Shown in pieces: positions 8,520 through 16,601 of a DNA stretch of 49,799 bases (positions are counted from its first letter, which is position 1; every line of letters starts with the position of its first letter). The notes below the pieces were generated by a model. The model saw only the letters and a program-made list of their open reading frames with translations, searched no databases and was not told where the DNA came from. The translations under genes and the position numbers were made by a program. Location of the stretch: the NCBI GenBank assembly GCA_017559135.1, contig JAFYSZ010000005.1, positions 1 through 49,799 on the forward strand. Reading direction: 5' to 3'. Source of the DNA: Bacteroidales bacterium. GTDB lineage: Bacteria; Bacteroidota; Bacteroidia; Bacteroidales; P3.

Positions 8520-9485
8520 ATGAAAAACTTTGGAATTATAGGTGTAGGAGGATACATTGCTCCTCGACATCTAAAAGCAATAAAAGAAACAGGAAATAAT
8601 TTGGTTGTTGCTTTGGATAAAAGCGATAGCGTAGGAATAATGGATAGTTATTTCCCTCAATGTTCATTCTATACAGAGTATGAAAGATTTGATAGATTTG
8701 TTGAAAAAATCAAACATACAAAAGATAAATTAGACTATGTGAGTGTTTGTACTCCTAATTATCTTCACGATTCTCACATAAGATTTGGACTAAGAGCAGG
8801 AGCAGATGTGATTTGTGAAAAACCTCTTGTGCTCAATCCTTGGAATATTGACGCATTGCAAAAAATGGAAGAACAAACAGGCAAAAAAGTCTATAATATC
8901 TTGCAACTAAGACTTCACCCTGCAATCATAGAATGGAAAAATATGATTGATAACGGACCAAAAGACAAGGTTTATGATGTGGATTTGACCTATATTACCT
9001 CTCGTGGCTTGTGGTATTACACTTCTTGGAAGGGAGATTCAAGCAAATCGGGTGGAGTTGCAACAAATATAGGCGTTCACTTCTACGATATGCTTTCTTG
9101 GATTTTTGGAAACATACAAGAAAACATCGTTCACATATATGAACACGACAGAGCAGCAGGTTTGTTGCGTTTTGAAAAAGCAAGAGTAAGATATTTTATG
9201 TCTATAAATGCTGATACCTTGCCAAAACAAGCCTTAGAGCAAGGAAAAAGAACCTATCGTAAGATGGAAATGGACGGAAAGGAAATAGAATTTTCTGATG
9301 GCTTTACAGAACTTCACACAGAAAGTTACAAAAAAATCTTAGCAGGCGAAGGTTTTGGATTAGATCAAGCATATCAAAGCATAAAGATTGTTCACGACAT
9401 AAGAAATACAAGAGCAATAGGATTGAAAGGAGATTATCACCCTCTTGCAGCACTGCCTCTTGCAACGCATCCTTTTTACAGATAA
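8520..9485 (+). CDS. wbpB: WbpB-type UDP-GlcNAc-uronate 3-dehydrogenase (Gfo/Idh/MocA family)
   Basis: WbpB oxidises carbon 3 of UDP-N-acetyl-glucuronic acid with NAD+ so that an aminotransferase (WbpE) can place the 3-amino group that WbpD then acetylates. This 321-residue protein has the N-terminal Rossmann motif GVGGYIAPRHLKAI, then VSVCTPNYLHDSHI, the catalytic-lysine motif CEKPLVLNPWN and QLRLHP. The second half has GGVATNIGVHFYDML, with the conserved His and Asp of the family. Length and motifs match WbpB/WlbA rather than general oxidoreductases. The gene lies directly after wbpD; wbpA and wbpE are not in the window. In Porphyromonas this pathway supplies the sugar to which T9SS cargo is joined. 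Confidence 0.88.
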   Translation: MKNFGIIGVGGYIAPRHLKAIKETGNNLVVALDKSDSVGIMDSYFPQCSFYTEYERFDRFVEKIKHTKDKLDYVSVCTPNYLHDSHIRFGLRAGADVICEKPLVLNPWNIDALQKMEEQTGKKVYNILQLRLHPAIIEWKNMIDNGPKDKVYDVDLTYITSRGLWYYTSWKGDSSKSGGVATNIGVHFYDMLSWIFGNIQENIVHIYEHDRAAGLLRFEKARVRYFMSINADTLPKQALEQGKRTYRKMEMDGKEIEFSDGFTELHTESYKKILAGEGFGLDQAYQSIKIVHDIRNTRAIGLKGDYHPLAALPLATHPFYR

Positions 9486-9492
9486 GTAAAAT

Positions 9493-10410
9493 ATGATAGA
9501 ACTTGTTTGCGCAGACAGTTTTATAAAGACTTTTGAAAGACTTCATAATTTAAAAGTACACAAAATACCGTTAGAATACTCAAATGGTAGGCGTGTACTT
9601 TTACTTATGTGTAAATGTGGCAGAAGTTACATCGCTCTTCCTTATTGCAATGAAGCATACGTGCAAACAGATTTATCCTCTTATAAAGAAACACCTCTTT
9701 TTTCTTTTGTGCAAACAGCCGATGGCAATTTGCTTTGTACAAAAAATATACATTGGGAAATAAGAGATAGAAATGCTTTTTCCTCTAATGTATATGCCGA
9801 CAAATTGAACTTTAAAATTGATTTGCAAGAAGACTTGATGAGTCTTTTTTCCTCAAACGTAAGACGAAAAATAAGAAAAGCAAAATCAATCGGCATAGAA
9901 ATTAAAACAACAGGCAGGCATTTAATAAGAGATTTCTATAAAGTTTATTCAAAACGAATGTTTGAACTTGGAAGTCCTTTTTGTAGCAAAACAGATGTAA
10001 AGAAAATCTTAAAATTAAAAACAGGTAAGATTTTTGTTGCCTATCTTAACAATCAAGCAATAGGAGCTGCAACCTTGATTCGTAGAGATGACAAGAGTTT
10101 TGAAAATGCTCTTTTTGCAACCGAAAGAAGTTTTAATCATTTCTACACTTCTTATGCTTTGCATTATGAAATGATGAGGTTTGCTTTGCAAGAAAAAGCC
10201 GAAAGTTATTATCTTGGAAGAAGTACTCGTTCGAGTAGTGTGCATGATTTCAAAAGACATTTTTCTCCAACAGAGATTCCTCTTTATTGGAGCTATTCTC
10301 ACCCTAAGAAAAACATAAGAGACAATAAGTTATTAAAGAAACTTTGGCGTTTATTGCCTTTTTCAGCAAGCAAATTCATAGGTAAATTTTTCTACAAAAG
10401 AATATATTGA
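9493..10410 (+). CDS. FemAB/GNAT-type aminoacyl- or acyl-transferase, VimA-like candidate
   Basis: This 305-residue soluble protein belongs to the FemAB-related GNAT superfamily. Motifs are SSNVRRKIRKAKSIGIEI (about 117-134), FYKVYSKRMFELGSP, GKIFVAYLNNQAIGAATLI and LHYEMMRFALQ, then a C-terminal YYLGRSTRSSSVHDFKRHF. Members transfer an amino acid from aminoacyl-tRNA or an acyl group onto an amine. In the Wbp/Vim pathway of Porphyromonas and Tannerella, VimA-type proteins are implicated in placing Ser or Gly on carbon 2 of the linking sugar. Position right after WbpB (7-base gap), plus the overlap TGATG with the next gene, supports a sugar-modifying role here. That it is a VimA orthologue is inference; the XrtA-associated FemAB family looks similar. 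Confidence 0.75.
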   Translation: MIELVCADSFIKTFERLHNLKVHKIPLEYSNGRRVLLLMCKCGRSYIALPYCNEAYVQTDLSSYKETPLFSFVQTADGNLLCTKNIHWEIRDRNAFSSNVYADKLNFKIDLQEDLMSLFSSNVRRKIRKAKSIGIEIKTTGRHLIRDFYKVYSKRMFELGSPFCSKTDVKKILKLKTGKIFVAYLNNQAIGAATLIRRDDKSFENALFATERSFNHFYTSYALHYEMMRFALQEKAESYYLGRSTRSSSVHDFKRHFSPTEIPLYWSYSHPKKNIRDNKLLKKLWRLLPFSASKFIGKFFYKRIY

Positions 10411-13295
10411 TGATAGATGCTTTAAAAAAATTACAAAAGCAATTAAAAGGAGAATTAAAATTAGACGAAACAACCTTAATTCTTTATTCCACTGACGCAT
10501 CTGCTTACAGGCAAAGACCTATTGCGGTTTTTATTCCCGAAAATGATTGCATAGATGACATTAAACTTTTGCTTGACTTTTGTAAAAAGCACAATACTTT
10601 TCTTATTCCACGAGCAGCGGGCACTTCTCTTGCAGGACAAGTAGTAGGAGGTGGCATTGTTGTAGATGTAAGCAAGAATTTGAATCAAATATTGGAGGTA
10701 AACACCAAAGAAAAATGGGTGAGAGTGCAAGCAGGAGTAGTTTTACAACAACTAAATCAATATTTAAAACCATACAATTTGCTTTTTGGCCCTGAAACCT
10801 CAACAGCAAATCGTTGTTGCATAGGTGGAATGGTAGGAAACAACTCTTGTGGACTTCATTCCTTAGTTTATGGCTCGGCAAGAGATCATTTATTAGAAGC
10901 AAAAGTAATTCTCGCAGACGGAAAACAAGTTTTGTTAAAGCAATATAGCGAAGAAGAGTTTTCGGCAAAAGCACAGCAAGAGGATTTAGAAGGAAAAATC
11001 TACAAATACATAGAATCAACCTATTCAAATGAAGATTTAAAGAAAGAAATCATAGAGAACTTTCCAGAAAAAGAGGTTAGTCGTAGAAATAATGGCTATG
11101 CCTTAGATAGTTTGATAGAAAACCCTAATCCAAATCTCGCAAAACTCTTTGCAGGTAGCGAAGGCACGCTCGGTTTTGCCACAGAATTTAAATTAAACTT
11201 AGTTTCGCTTCCTCCAAAGCATAAAGCAGTAATCTGCGTCCATTTTTCTGAGTTGAAAGATAGTTTTACAGGGAATTTAATTGCCCTAAAACATTCTCCT
11301 ATGGCTGTTGAGCTTATGGATAACAACATAATTGAGGCAGCGTATCGCAATCCTACTCAAAAACAAAATACTTTCTTTATAGAAGATGAGCCAAAAGCAA
11401 TTCTTATTATAGAGTTTGCAGAAGAAAGTGAAGAAAAACTACAAAATAAACTGCAAGAAACAATAAAGGATTTTAAAGACAATTCTCCGGCATACGCTTT
11501 CCCTATAATATATGATGAAAAAATAAGCAGGGTTTGGGAGCTTAGAAAAGCAGGATTAGGACTTTTGACAAATGTTGCGGGCGATTACAAACCAGTTTCT
11601 GTGATTGAAGACACAGCAGTCTCGCCTGAAAGATTGCCTTCTTACCTTTCGGAGTTTGAAGATGTGCTTTCTTCTTATAATCTCAAATGTGTTTATCACG
11701 CACACATAGCAACAGGAGAATTGCACCTTCGTCCAATTCTTAATCTCAAAGACAAAGAAGACGTAGAACGCTTTTATAATCTTAGTAAAGACGTAGCTCT
11801 TTTGGTAAAAAAACATCGTGGCTCGCTAAGTGGTGAACACGGAGACGGAAGACTAAGAGGCGAGTGGATTCCTCTTATGTATGGAGAGAGAATTTATAGT
11901 TTGATGCGAGAAATGAAAAAGGTTTGGGACAGTGAAAACGTGTTTAATCGTGGCAAAATAATAGATACGCCAAAGATGAATACGTCTTTGAGATACGAGG
12001 GAATAAAACCACAAAACATAACTACATATTACTCTTTTGAAAATCAAAAAGGGCTTCTTTGTGCAATAGAACAATGCAACGGTTCGGCAGATTGTCGCAA
12101 GTCTTTGCAAGCAGGAGGCAAGATGTGTCCTACTTTTCAAATCACAAACCAAGAAAGCCAAACTCCAAGAGCAAGAGCAAATATTTTAAGAGAAAAATTA
12201 TCGTTCCCAACCAAAGAAAATCCATTTGCCGACAAAGAAATCAAAAAAATTTTGGACGATTGTTTGATGTGTAAGGCTTGCAAAAGCGAATGCCCTTCAA
12301 ATGTAGATATAACAAAACTCAAAAGCGAATTTCTACAACACTACTATGATGCAAAAGGTTATCCTTTGCAAATTTTGATGATAAGTTATTTGCCAACAAT
12401 TCAAAGATATTTTCAACATATTCCTTTGGTTTATAATTTTTTTGTAAGGAATAAAATTTTTAGTTCTTTGATTAAAACCACCTTAGGCTTTGCAAAAGAA
12501 AGAGATTTGCCTACAATAGAGAAAAGAAACTTTGAAAAGCAAATAAAAAACTCCATTCCAAAAAACTCTCTCAAAAAAATTCTTCTTTTTATTGATGAAT
12601 TTTCGGCCTTGCAAGACAGTAGAATAACCGAAATCGCAATAAAACTATTCTCAGCCTTAGGATACGAAATATCAATTGCTCCCCTAAAAGACAGTGGCCG
12701 TACCGCAATCAGCAAAGGTATGGTAAAAAGAGCAAAAAAGATTGCAAAAAACAATATAGACAAGATAAAAAACTTAGTAAATGCCAACTGTGTGATGATA
12801 GGCATTGAACCGTCAAGTCTTTTGAGTTTTAGAGACGAATATCCTTCGCTTGTAGAGGAAGATATTAAAGAATTAACAAGTCATATCTATCTTTTTGATG
12901 AGTTTATAGCCAAAGAAATAGAAGAAAACAACATAAGAGAAGAACAATTCACCGAAAAGAAAGAAAAAATCCTTCTTCACGGACATTGTCAGCAAAAAGC
13001 CCTTATAGGAAGTGTGTATATGGAAAAAATGCTTTCGCTTCCTAAGAATTATAGTGTTGAGGTTATTCCAAGCGGTTGTTGTGGAATGGCAGGAAGTTAT
13101 GGATATGAAAAACGCAACTATCAAACAAGCAAACAAATTGCCGATTTAGTACTCACAAAAGCAATCAATCAAGCCGAGCAAACAACAATAATTTCTGCTC
13201 CGGGTACAAGTTGCAGAGAACAAATAAAGCATTTCACAAATAGAAAAGCACTTCACCCGATTGAAATAATGTATAACGCCTTAAAAAACAAATAG
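10410..13295 (+). CDS. FAD- and Fe-S-binding oxidoreductase, D-lactate dehydrogenase / D-2-hydroxyacid dehydrogenase type
   Basis: This 961-residue fusion oxidises a D-2-hydroxyacid, most likely D-lactate or D-2-hydroxyglutarate. In order: a FAD-binding domain with PRAAGTSLAGQVVGGGIVVD (about 65-85) and GNNSCGLHSLVYG; a FAD-oxidase C-terminal domain with SGEHGDGRLRGEW and FNRGKIID; a ferredoxin-like part with Cys motifs including CLMCKACKSECP (about 617-628); and a CCG/heterodisulfide-reductase-like part with HGHCQQKALIG and SGCCGMAGSYGYEK (about 889). The size fits the Dld-II/YdiJ group. ATG at 10410 overlaps the upstream stop as TGATG; the TTG three bases earlier is not needed. A respiratory enzyme inside a sugar-biosynthesis run is unusual. 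The substrate cannot be read from sequence. Confidence 0.85.
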   Translation: MIDALKKLQKQLKGELKLDETTLILYSTDASAYRQRPIAVFIPENDCIDDIKLLLDFCKKHNTFLIPRAAGTSLAGQVVGGGIVVDVSKNLNQILEVNTKEKWVRVQAGVVLQQLNQYLKPYNLLFGPETSTANRCCIGGMVGNNSCGLHSLVYGSARDHLLEAKVILADGKQVLLKQYSEEEFSAKAQQEDLEGKIYKYIESTYSNEDLKKEIIENFPEKEVSRRNNGYALDSLIENPNPNLAKLFAGSEGTLGFATEFKLNLVSLPPKHKAVICVHFSELKDSFTGNLIALKHSPMAVELMDNNIIEAAYRNPTQKQNTFFIEDEPKAILIIEFAEESEEKLQNKLQETIKDFKDNSPAYAFPIIYDEKISRVWELRKAGLGLLTNVAGDYKPVSVIEDTAVSPERLPSYLSEFEDVLSSYNLKCVYHAHIATGELHLRPILNLKDKEDVERFYNLSKDVALLVKKHRGSLSGEHGDGRLRGEWIPLMYGERIYSLMREMKKVWDSENVFNRGKIIDTPKMNTSLRYEGIKPQNITTYYSFENQKGLLCAIEQCNGSADCRKSLQAGGKMCPTFQITNQESQTPRARANILREKLSFPTKENPFADKEIKKILDDCLMCKACKSECPSNVDITKLKSEFLQHYYDAKGYPLQILMISYLPTIQRYFQHIPLVYNFFVRNKIFSSLIKTTLGFAKERDLPTIEKRNFEKQIKNSIPKNSLKKILLFIDEFSALQDSRITEIAIKLFSALGYEISIAPLKDSGRTAISKGMVKRAKKIAKNNIDKIKNLVNANCVMIGIEPSSLLSFRDEYPSLVEEDIKELTSHIYLFDEFIAKEIEENNIREEQFTEKKEKILLHGHCQQKALIGSVYMEKMLSLPKNYSVEVIPSGCCGMAGSYGYEKRNYQTSKQIADLVLTKAINQAEQTTIISAPGTSCREQIKHFTNRKALHPIEIMYNALKNK

Positions 13296-13298
13296 AAT

Positions 13299-15239
13299 AT
13301 GAATCGTCTTTATCACAAAATGTTAAAATTTATTGATAGATTTATGTCAAAGCGATATATACCTTCTTGGTTCATCTCTTTGATAGATTCTTTCATTATT
13401 TTAATTTCAATAATCATTTCAGGAGTTTTGTTATCCTTAAAAGAAATTTGGTTTAACTTCCCTTTTGATCATTATTCCATTCGATTCATAATCATAACCT
13501 TTATAAGCATAAATGTTTTCTTACACCTATTCCGCATAAACAAGAGTGTGATTCGTTATTCTTCGTTTAGCGATATGTTACGCATACTTCTTGCAATCTT
13601 AATACCTACAATACTACTTTTAATTGTAAATTTAATTTATAAATTCAATGTAAAAATTGACTATATTCCAAAAGAGTTGATTCTTGTCAATGCAGGAGTT
13701 TGTTTTATTGGGCTTTTTATGTTCAGAATGTTTGTTCGCTGGCTATTTGAAAAGGCTTATAAATCGGGAATCAACACAGAACTAAACACACAAGTCATAA
13801 TATTTGGAGCAGGTCGCACAGGAACTGCCACAGCCAATACTTTAATGAGCGGAACTCGTAAATACTACATAAAAGGTTTTATTGACGATGACATAAACCT
13901 ACAAGGAAAAACTATTTTTGGCCAAAAAATCTACGGAAGAGAAAAACAAGAATACTTAATCAAGTATAAAGACATAGATCAACTTATAATAGCAACAAAT
14001 AGAATCAGTACAGAGAGAAAAAACGAGATTTTTGAACTCTGTCAGGCCAATAACGTAAAGGTATTAACCGTTCCGCATATCAAAACGTGGAGCGAAGGAA
14101 AATTACAAACACATCAAATCACAGAAATCCAAATAGAAGATCTCTTAGGCAGGGAAGAAATCAACATAAATCTCCAAATAATAAGCCAAGAGATGAAAGA
14201 CAAGACTATTCTCATTACAGGAGCCGCCGGAAGCATAGGAAGCGAAATCGTAAGACAACTTTCTCGTTTTTCTGCTCGTTTGATTCTTCTTGATCAAGCC
14301 GAAACACCTCTCTATCACATCGAAAACGAAATCTCAGACAAGTATCCGCAAATAGAAAAATACATAGAAATTGCAGATGTAAGAGATAAAAAAAGACTAA
14401 GAAATATTTTTGAGAGATATAATATTGATATAGTTTTCCATGCCGCTGCTTACAAACACGTCCCTATGATGGAGCGAGCACCATACGAAGCAACAAGCGT
14501 CAATATCATAGGAACAAAAAACGTAGCCGACCTTTCGCAAGAGTTTGGAGTTGATAAATTCATAATGATTTCAACAGACAAGGCAGTAAATCCTACAAAC
14601 GTAATGGGAGCAACAAAGCGTTATGCCGAAATCTATATAAAACAATTAGACTCTTTACCAAATAACAAAACAAAATTCATAACAACACGTTTCGGAAACG
14701 TCTTAGGCTCAAACGGAAGCGTGATTCCTCTTTTCAAACAACAGATATTGAAAGGCGGACCATTGACTGTAACACACAAAGACATCACTCGCTATTTTAT
14801 GACAATACCCGAAGCAAGCCGATTGGTCTTAGAAGCCGCAACAATGGGACAAGGCGGAGAGATATTCCTATTCGACATGGGAAAACCCGTAAAAATACTT
14901 GACTTAGCAGAAAGAATGATAAAACTATCGGGCTTAAAACCATACGAAGACATAGACATAGTATTCTCAGGACTTAGAAACGGAGAAAAACTCTATGAAG
15001 AATTACTTTGCAAAACCGAAGACAGCCTACCAACTTATCATAAAAAAATATTTAAAGCAAAACACGAAGAAACAGACTGTGAATTAGTAGCAACCTCAGT
15101 TGAAAAAATGCAACAAATTCTGCAAACCAAAACAGAAAATCAAGACTTTGAAATAGTAGCCAACATAAAACAATTAGTTAAAACCTTCAAAAGCAACAAT
15201 AGTATTTACACTCAACTCGACAAAGCAGATGAAGAATAA
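13299..15239 (+). CDS. CapD/WbpM-type nucleotide-sugar 4,6-dehydratase, membrane-bound
   Basis: This 646-residue enzyme removes water from a UDP-sugar (typically UDP-GlcNAc) to start a deoxy-amino-sugar route. Four membrane helices fill about residues 20-150 (ISLIDSFIILISIIISG, IRFIIITFISINVFL, ILLAILIPTILLLIV, LVNAGVCFIGLFMF). A first Rossmann-like domain has VIIFGAGRTGTATANTL. The catalytic SDR domain has ILITGAAGSIGSEIVRQL near residue 305, AAAYKHVPMMERAPYEA, and the active-site run STDKAVNPTNVMGATKR. The Met in place of the SDR tyrosine is normal for WbpM-type proteins. It starts 3 bases after the previous gene ends, so it is co-transcribed. It probably provides a sugar for surface polysaccharide. 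Confidence 0.92.
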   Translation: MNRLYHKMLKFIDRFMSKRYIPSWFISLIDSFIILISIIISGVLLSLKEIWFNFPFDHYSIRFIIITFISINVFLHLFRINKSVIRYSSFSDMLRILLAILIPTILLLIVNLIYKFNVKIDYIPKELILVNAGVCFIGLFMFRMFVRWLFEKAYKSGINTELNTQVIIFGAGRTGTATANTLMSGTRKYYIKGFIDDDINLQGKTIFGQKIYGREKQEYLIKYKDIDQLIIATNRISTERKNEIFELCQANNVKVLTVPHIKTWSEGKLQTHQITEIQIEDLLGREEININLQIISQEMKDKTILITGAAGSIGSEIVRQLSRFSARLILLDQAETPLYHIENEISDKYPQIEKYIEIADVRDKKRLRNIFERYNIDIVFHAAAYKHVPMMERAPYEATSVNIIGTKNVADLSQEFGVDKFIMISTDKAVNPTNVMGATKRYAEIYIKQLDSLPNNKTKFITTRFGNVLGSNGSVIPLFKQQILKGGPLTVTHKDITRYFMTIPEASRLVLEAATMGQGGEIFLFDMGKPVKILDLAERMIKLSGLKPYEDIDIVFSGLRNGEKLYEELLCKTEDSLPTYHKKIFKAKHEETDCELVATSVEKMQQILQTKTENQDFEIVANIKQLVKTFKSNNSIYTQLDKADEE

Positions 15240-16239
15240 ACGAATGCTTATTGTTGGCAATCCCAAAAGCATACACACAAAGCGTTTGAGCCAATTCTTT
15301 GAACAAGATTACCAAGTAAATCTTATAAATGAAGATATTGACTTTTCTTTTCGCAACCTCTTCCCTGCCCTAAAAGCAACAAAAGCAATCCTTTCAAAAC
15401 TTTCGCCCGATATTCTTGTATTATATCAACTCAATCTGACCGCTTTCATCGCAATTTTAGCAAACAAAAGAAAAAAAATCCCCGTTTTCTCCATAGGAAT
15501 AGGAAGCGACATACTCCTAATGCCTCAAAAAGGTTTTCTATACAAAGCAATGCTTAAATATATCCTTAAAAACTCCCAAGCATACAACGCAGGTAGCCCC
15601 TACCTCTTAGAAAAAATGCAACACTACTGCCCAAAAAACTCCGAAATCCTACTTGCAAACCTTGGAATCAATCCAATACAACCCGTAGAAAAACAAAAAA
15701 TAGTTTTTTCCAATCGCTTACACTCTCCCTTATACAGAATAGATGAGGTGATAAAAGCCTTTGCAAACTTTGTTTCAAAACCTCAGTATGCAGATTGGCT
15801 TTTAGTCGTTGCCGCAACAGGAAGAGAAAAAGAATTTCAACAACTCGCCCAATCTCTTGGCATAAAAGACAAAGTGAAATTCGTAGGTTGGCTTTCGCAA
15901 AAAGAGAACGCAGACTACTACGCAAAGAGTAAGATTTACATCTCCTTACCACAAAGCGATAGTTTCCCAATCAGCCTTATGGAAGCAATGAGCGGAGAAT
16001 GTATTCCTGTAATTTCTGACCTTCCAGCCTACAAAGGAATAATGAAAAAAGGAGAAAACGCACTTATTCTCTCCGATGAAGAAATCGCAAAAGCCGATTA
16101 CTTAGAACAAGCCTTAGACTTAGACAACAAAACCATACTTTCCCACAATAAAGCCTTTGTTGAAGACTACGCCAATATTCAAAAAAACAAAGCAAAGTTT
16201 ATTTCAGAAGTAGAAAAGTTGATTTTGAGAGAAGAATAA
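15229..16239 (+). CDS. Glycosyltransferase family 4
   Basis: This 336-residue GT-B enzyme opens with MLIVGNPKSIHTKRLSQFF, has an acceptor half with FSIGIGSDILLMPQKG, and a donor half with VGWLSQKENADYYAKSKIYISLPQSDSFPISLMEAMSGECIPVIS. The SDSFPISLMEAMSG run is the nucleotide-sugar-binding motif of GT4. The gene overlaps the CapD-type gene by 11 bases (ATG at 15229); an alternative ATG at 15244 begins exactly at MLIVGN and would remove the overlap. It is the last gene of the sugar run and is followed by about 400 bases of repeats. Acceptor and donor are unknown; it could extend the glycan to which a dehydratase-derived sugar belongs. Confidence 0.85.
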   Translation: MKNKRMLIVGNPKSIHTKRLSQFFEQDYQVNLINEDIDFSFRNLFPALKATKAILSKLSPDILVLYQLNLTAFIAILANKRKKIPVFSIGIGSDILLMPQKGFLYKAMLKYILKNSQAYNAGSPYLLEKMQHYCPKNSEILLANLGINPIQPVEKQKIVFSNRLHSPLYRIDEVIKAFANFVSKPQYADWLLVVAATGREKEFQQLAQSLGIKDKVKFVGWLSQKENADYYAKSKIYISLPQSDSFPISLMEAMSGECIPVISDLPAYKGIMKKGENALILSDEEIAKADYLEQALDLDNKTILSHNKAFVEDYANIQKNKAKFISEVEKLILREE

Positions 16240-16337
16240 AAAACTTTCCCTACCACTTAACGCCAAATGCGTGCGATATTTTCGGCGAAGAGAATCTTAG
16301 TCCGAAATTTTGAAAATATAAGCCTTTAACTAAAAAC

Positions 16338-16399
16338 CACTAAATCAAAGACTTAGAATTTTAAGACTTGACTTGCTCAATTTTTTCTATGATTTAGTG
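16338..16399. repeat. Inverted repeat after the glycosyltransferase
   Basis: CACTAAATC (16338-16346) and GATTTAGTG (16391-16399) form inverted arms around a 44-base loop. The right arm CTATGATTTAG resembles the outer arm of the element at 29552. The rest of 16240-16420 is AT-rich with no gene. Confidence 0.4.
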
Positions 16400-16424
16400 C
16401 GATTTTTTCTTAGTTTTTCTTCAT

Positions 16425-16592
16425 TTTTTATCGTGTTTTAGCAAATTTTTATCGTGTTTTAGCAAATTTTCATCGGACCAAAATTTTTTTTCATCGGACC
16501 AAAAATTTTTTTGATCCGATCTTAATAAATTTTGCTCCGATTTGAGTGAATTTTCTTCCGATTTTTGCTCAATTTTCCTCAGACTTTTCAAA
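16425..16592. repeat. 21-bp minisatellite, about eight units
   Basis: The stretch divides without gaps into eight units of 21 bases, each starting with four or five T: units start at 16425, 16446, 16467, 16488, 16509, 16530, 16551 and 16572. The first two (TTTTTATCGTGTTTTAGCAAA) are identical; the next two share TTTTCATCGGACC; later ones drift. On the minus strand the units read as heptapeptides such as LLKHDKN and FWSDEKK in one open frame. It lies between the sugar operon and a truncated cargo gene and forms most of the only long non-coding stretch in that area. Confidence 0.8.
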
Positions 16593-16601
16593 ACCCTTGC
16601 G

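Noticed and set aside
16425..16592. Possible CRISPR array
   Set aside because: Units are contiguous 21-mers without unique spacers and no cas genes are present.
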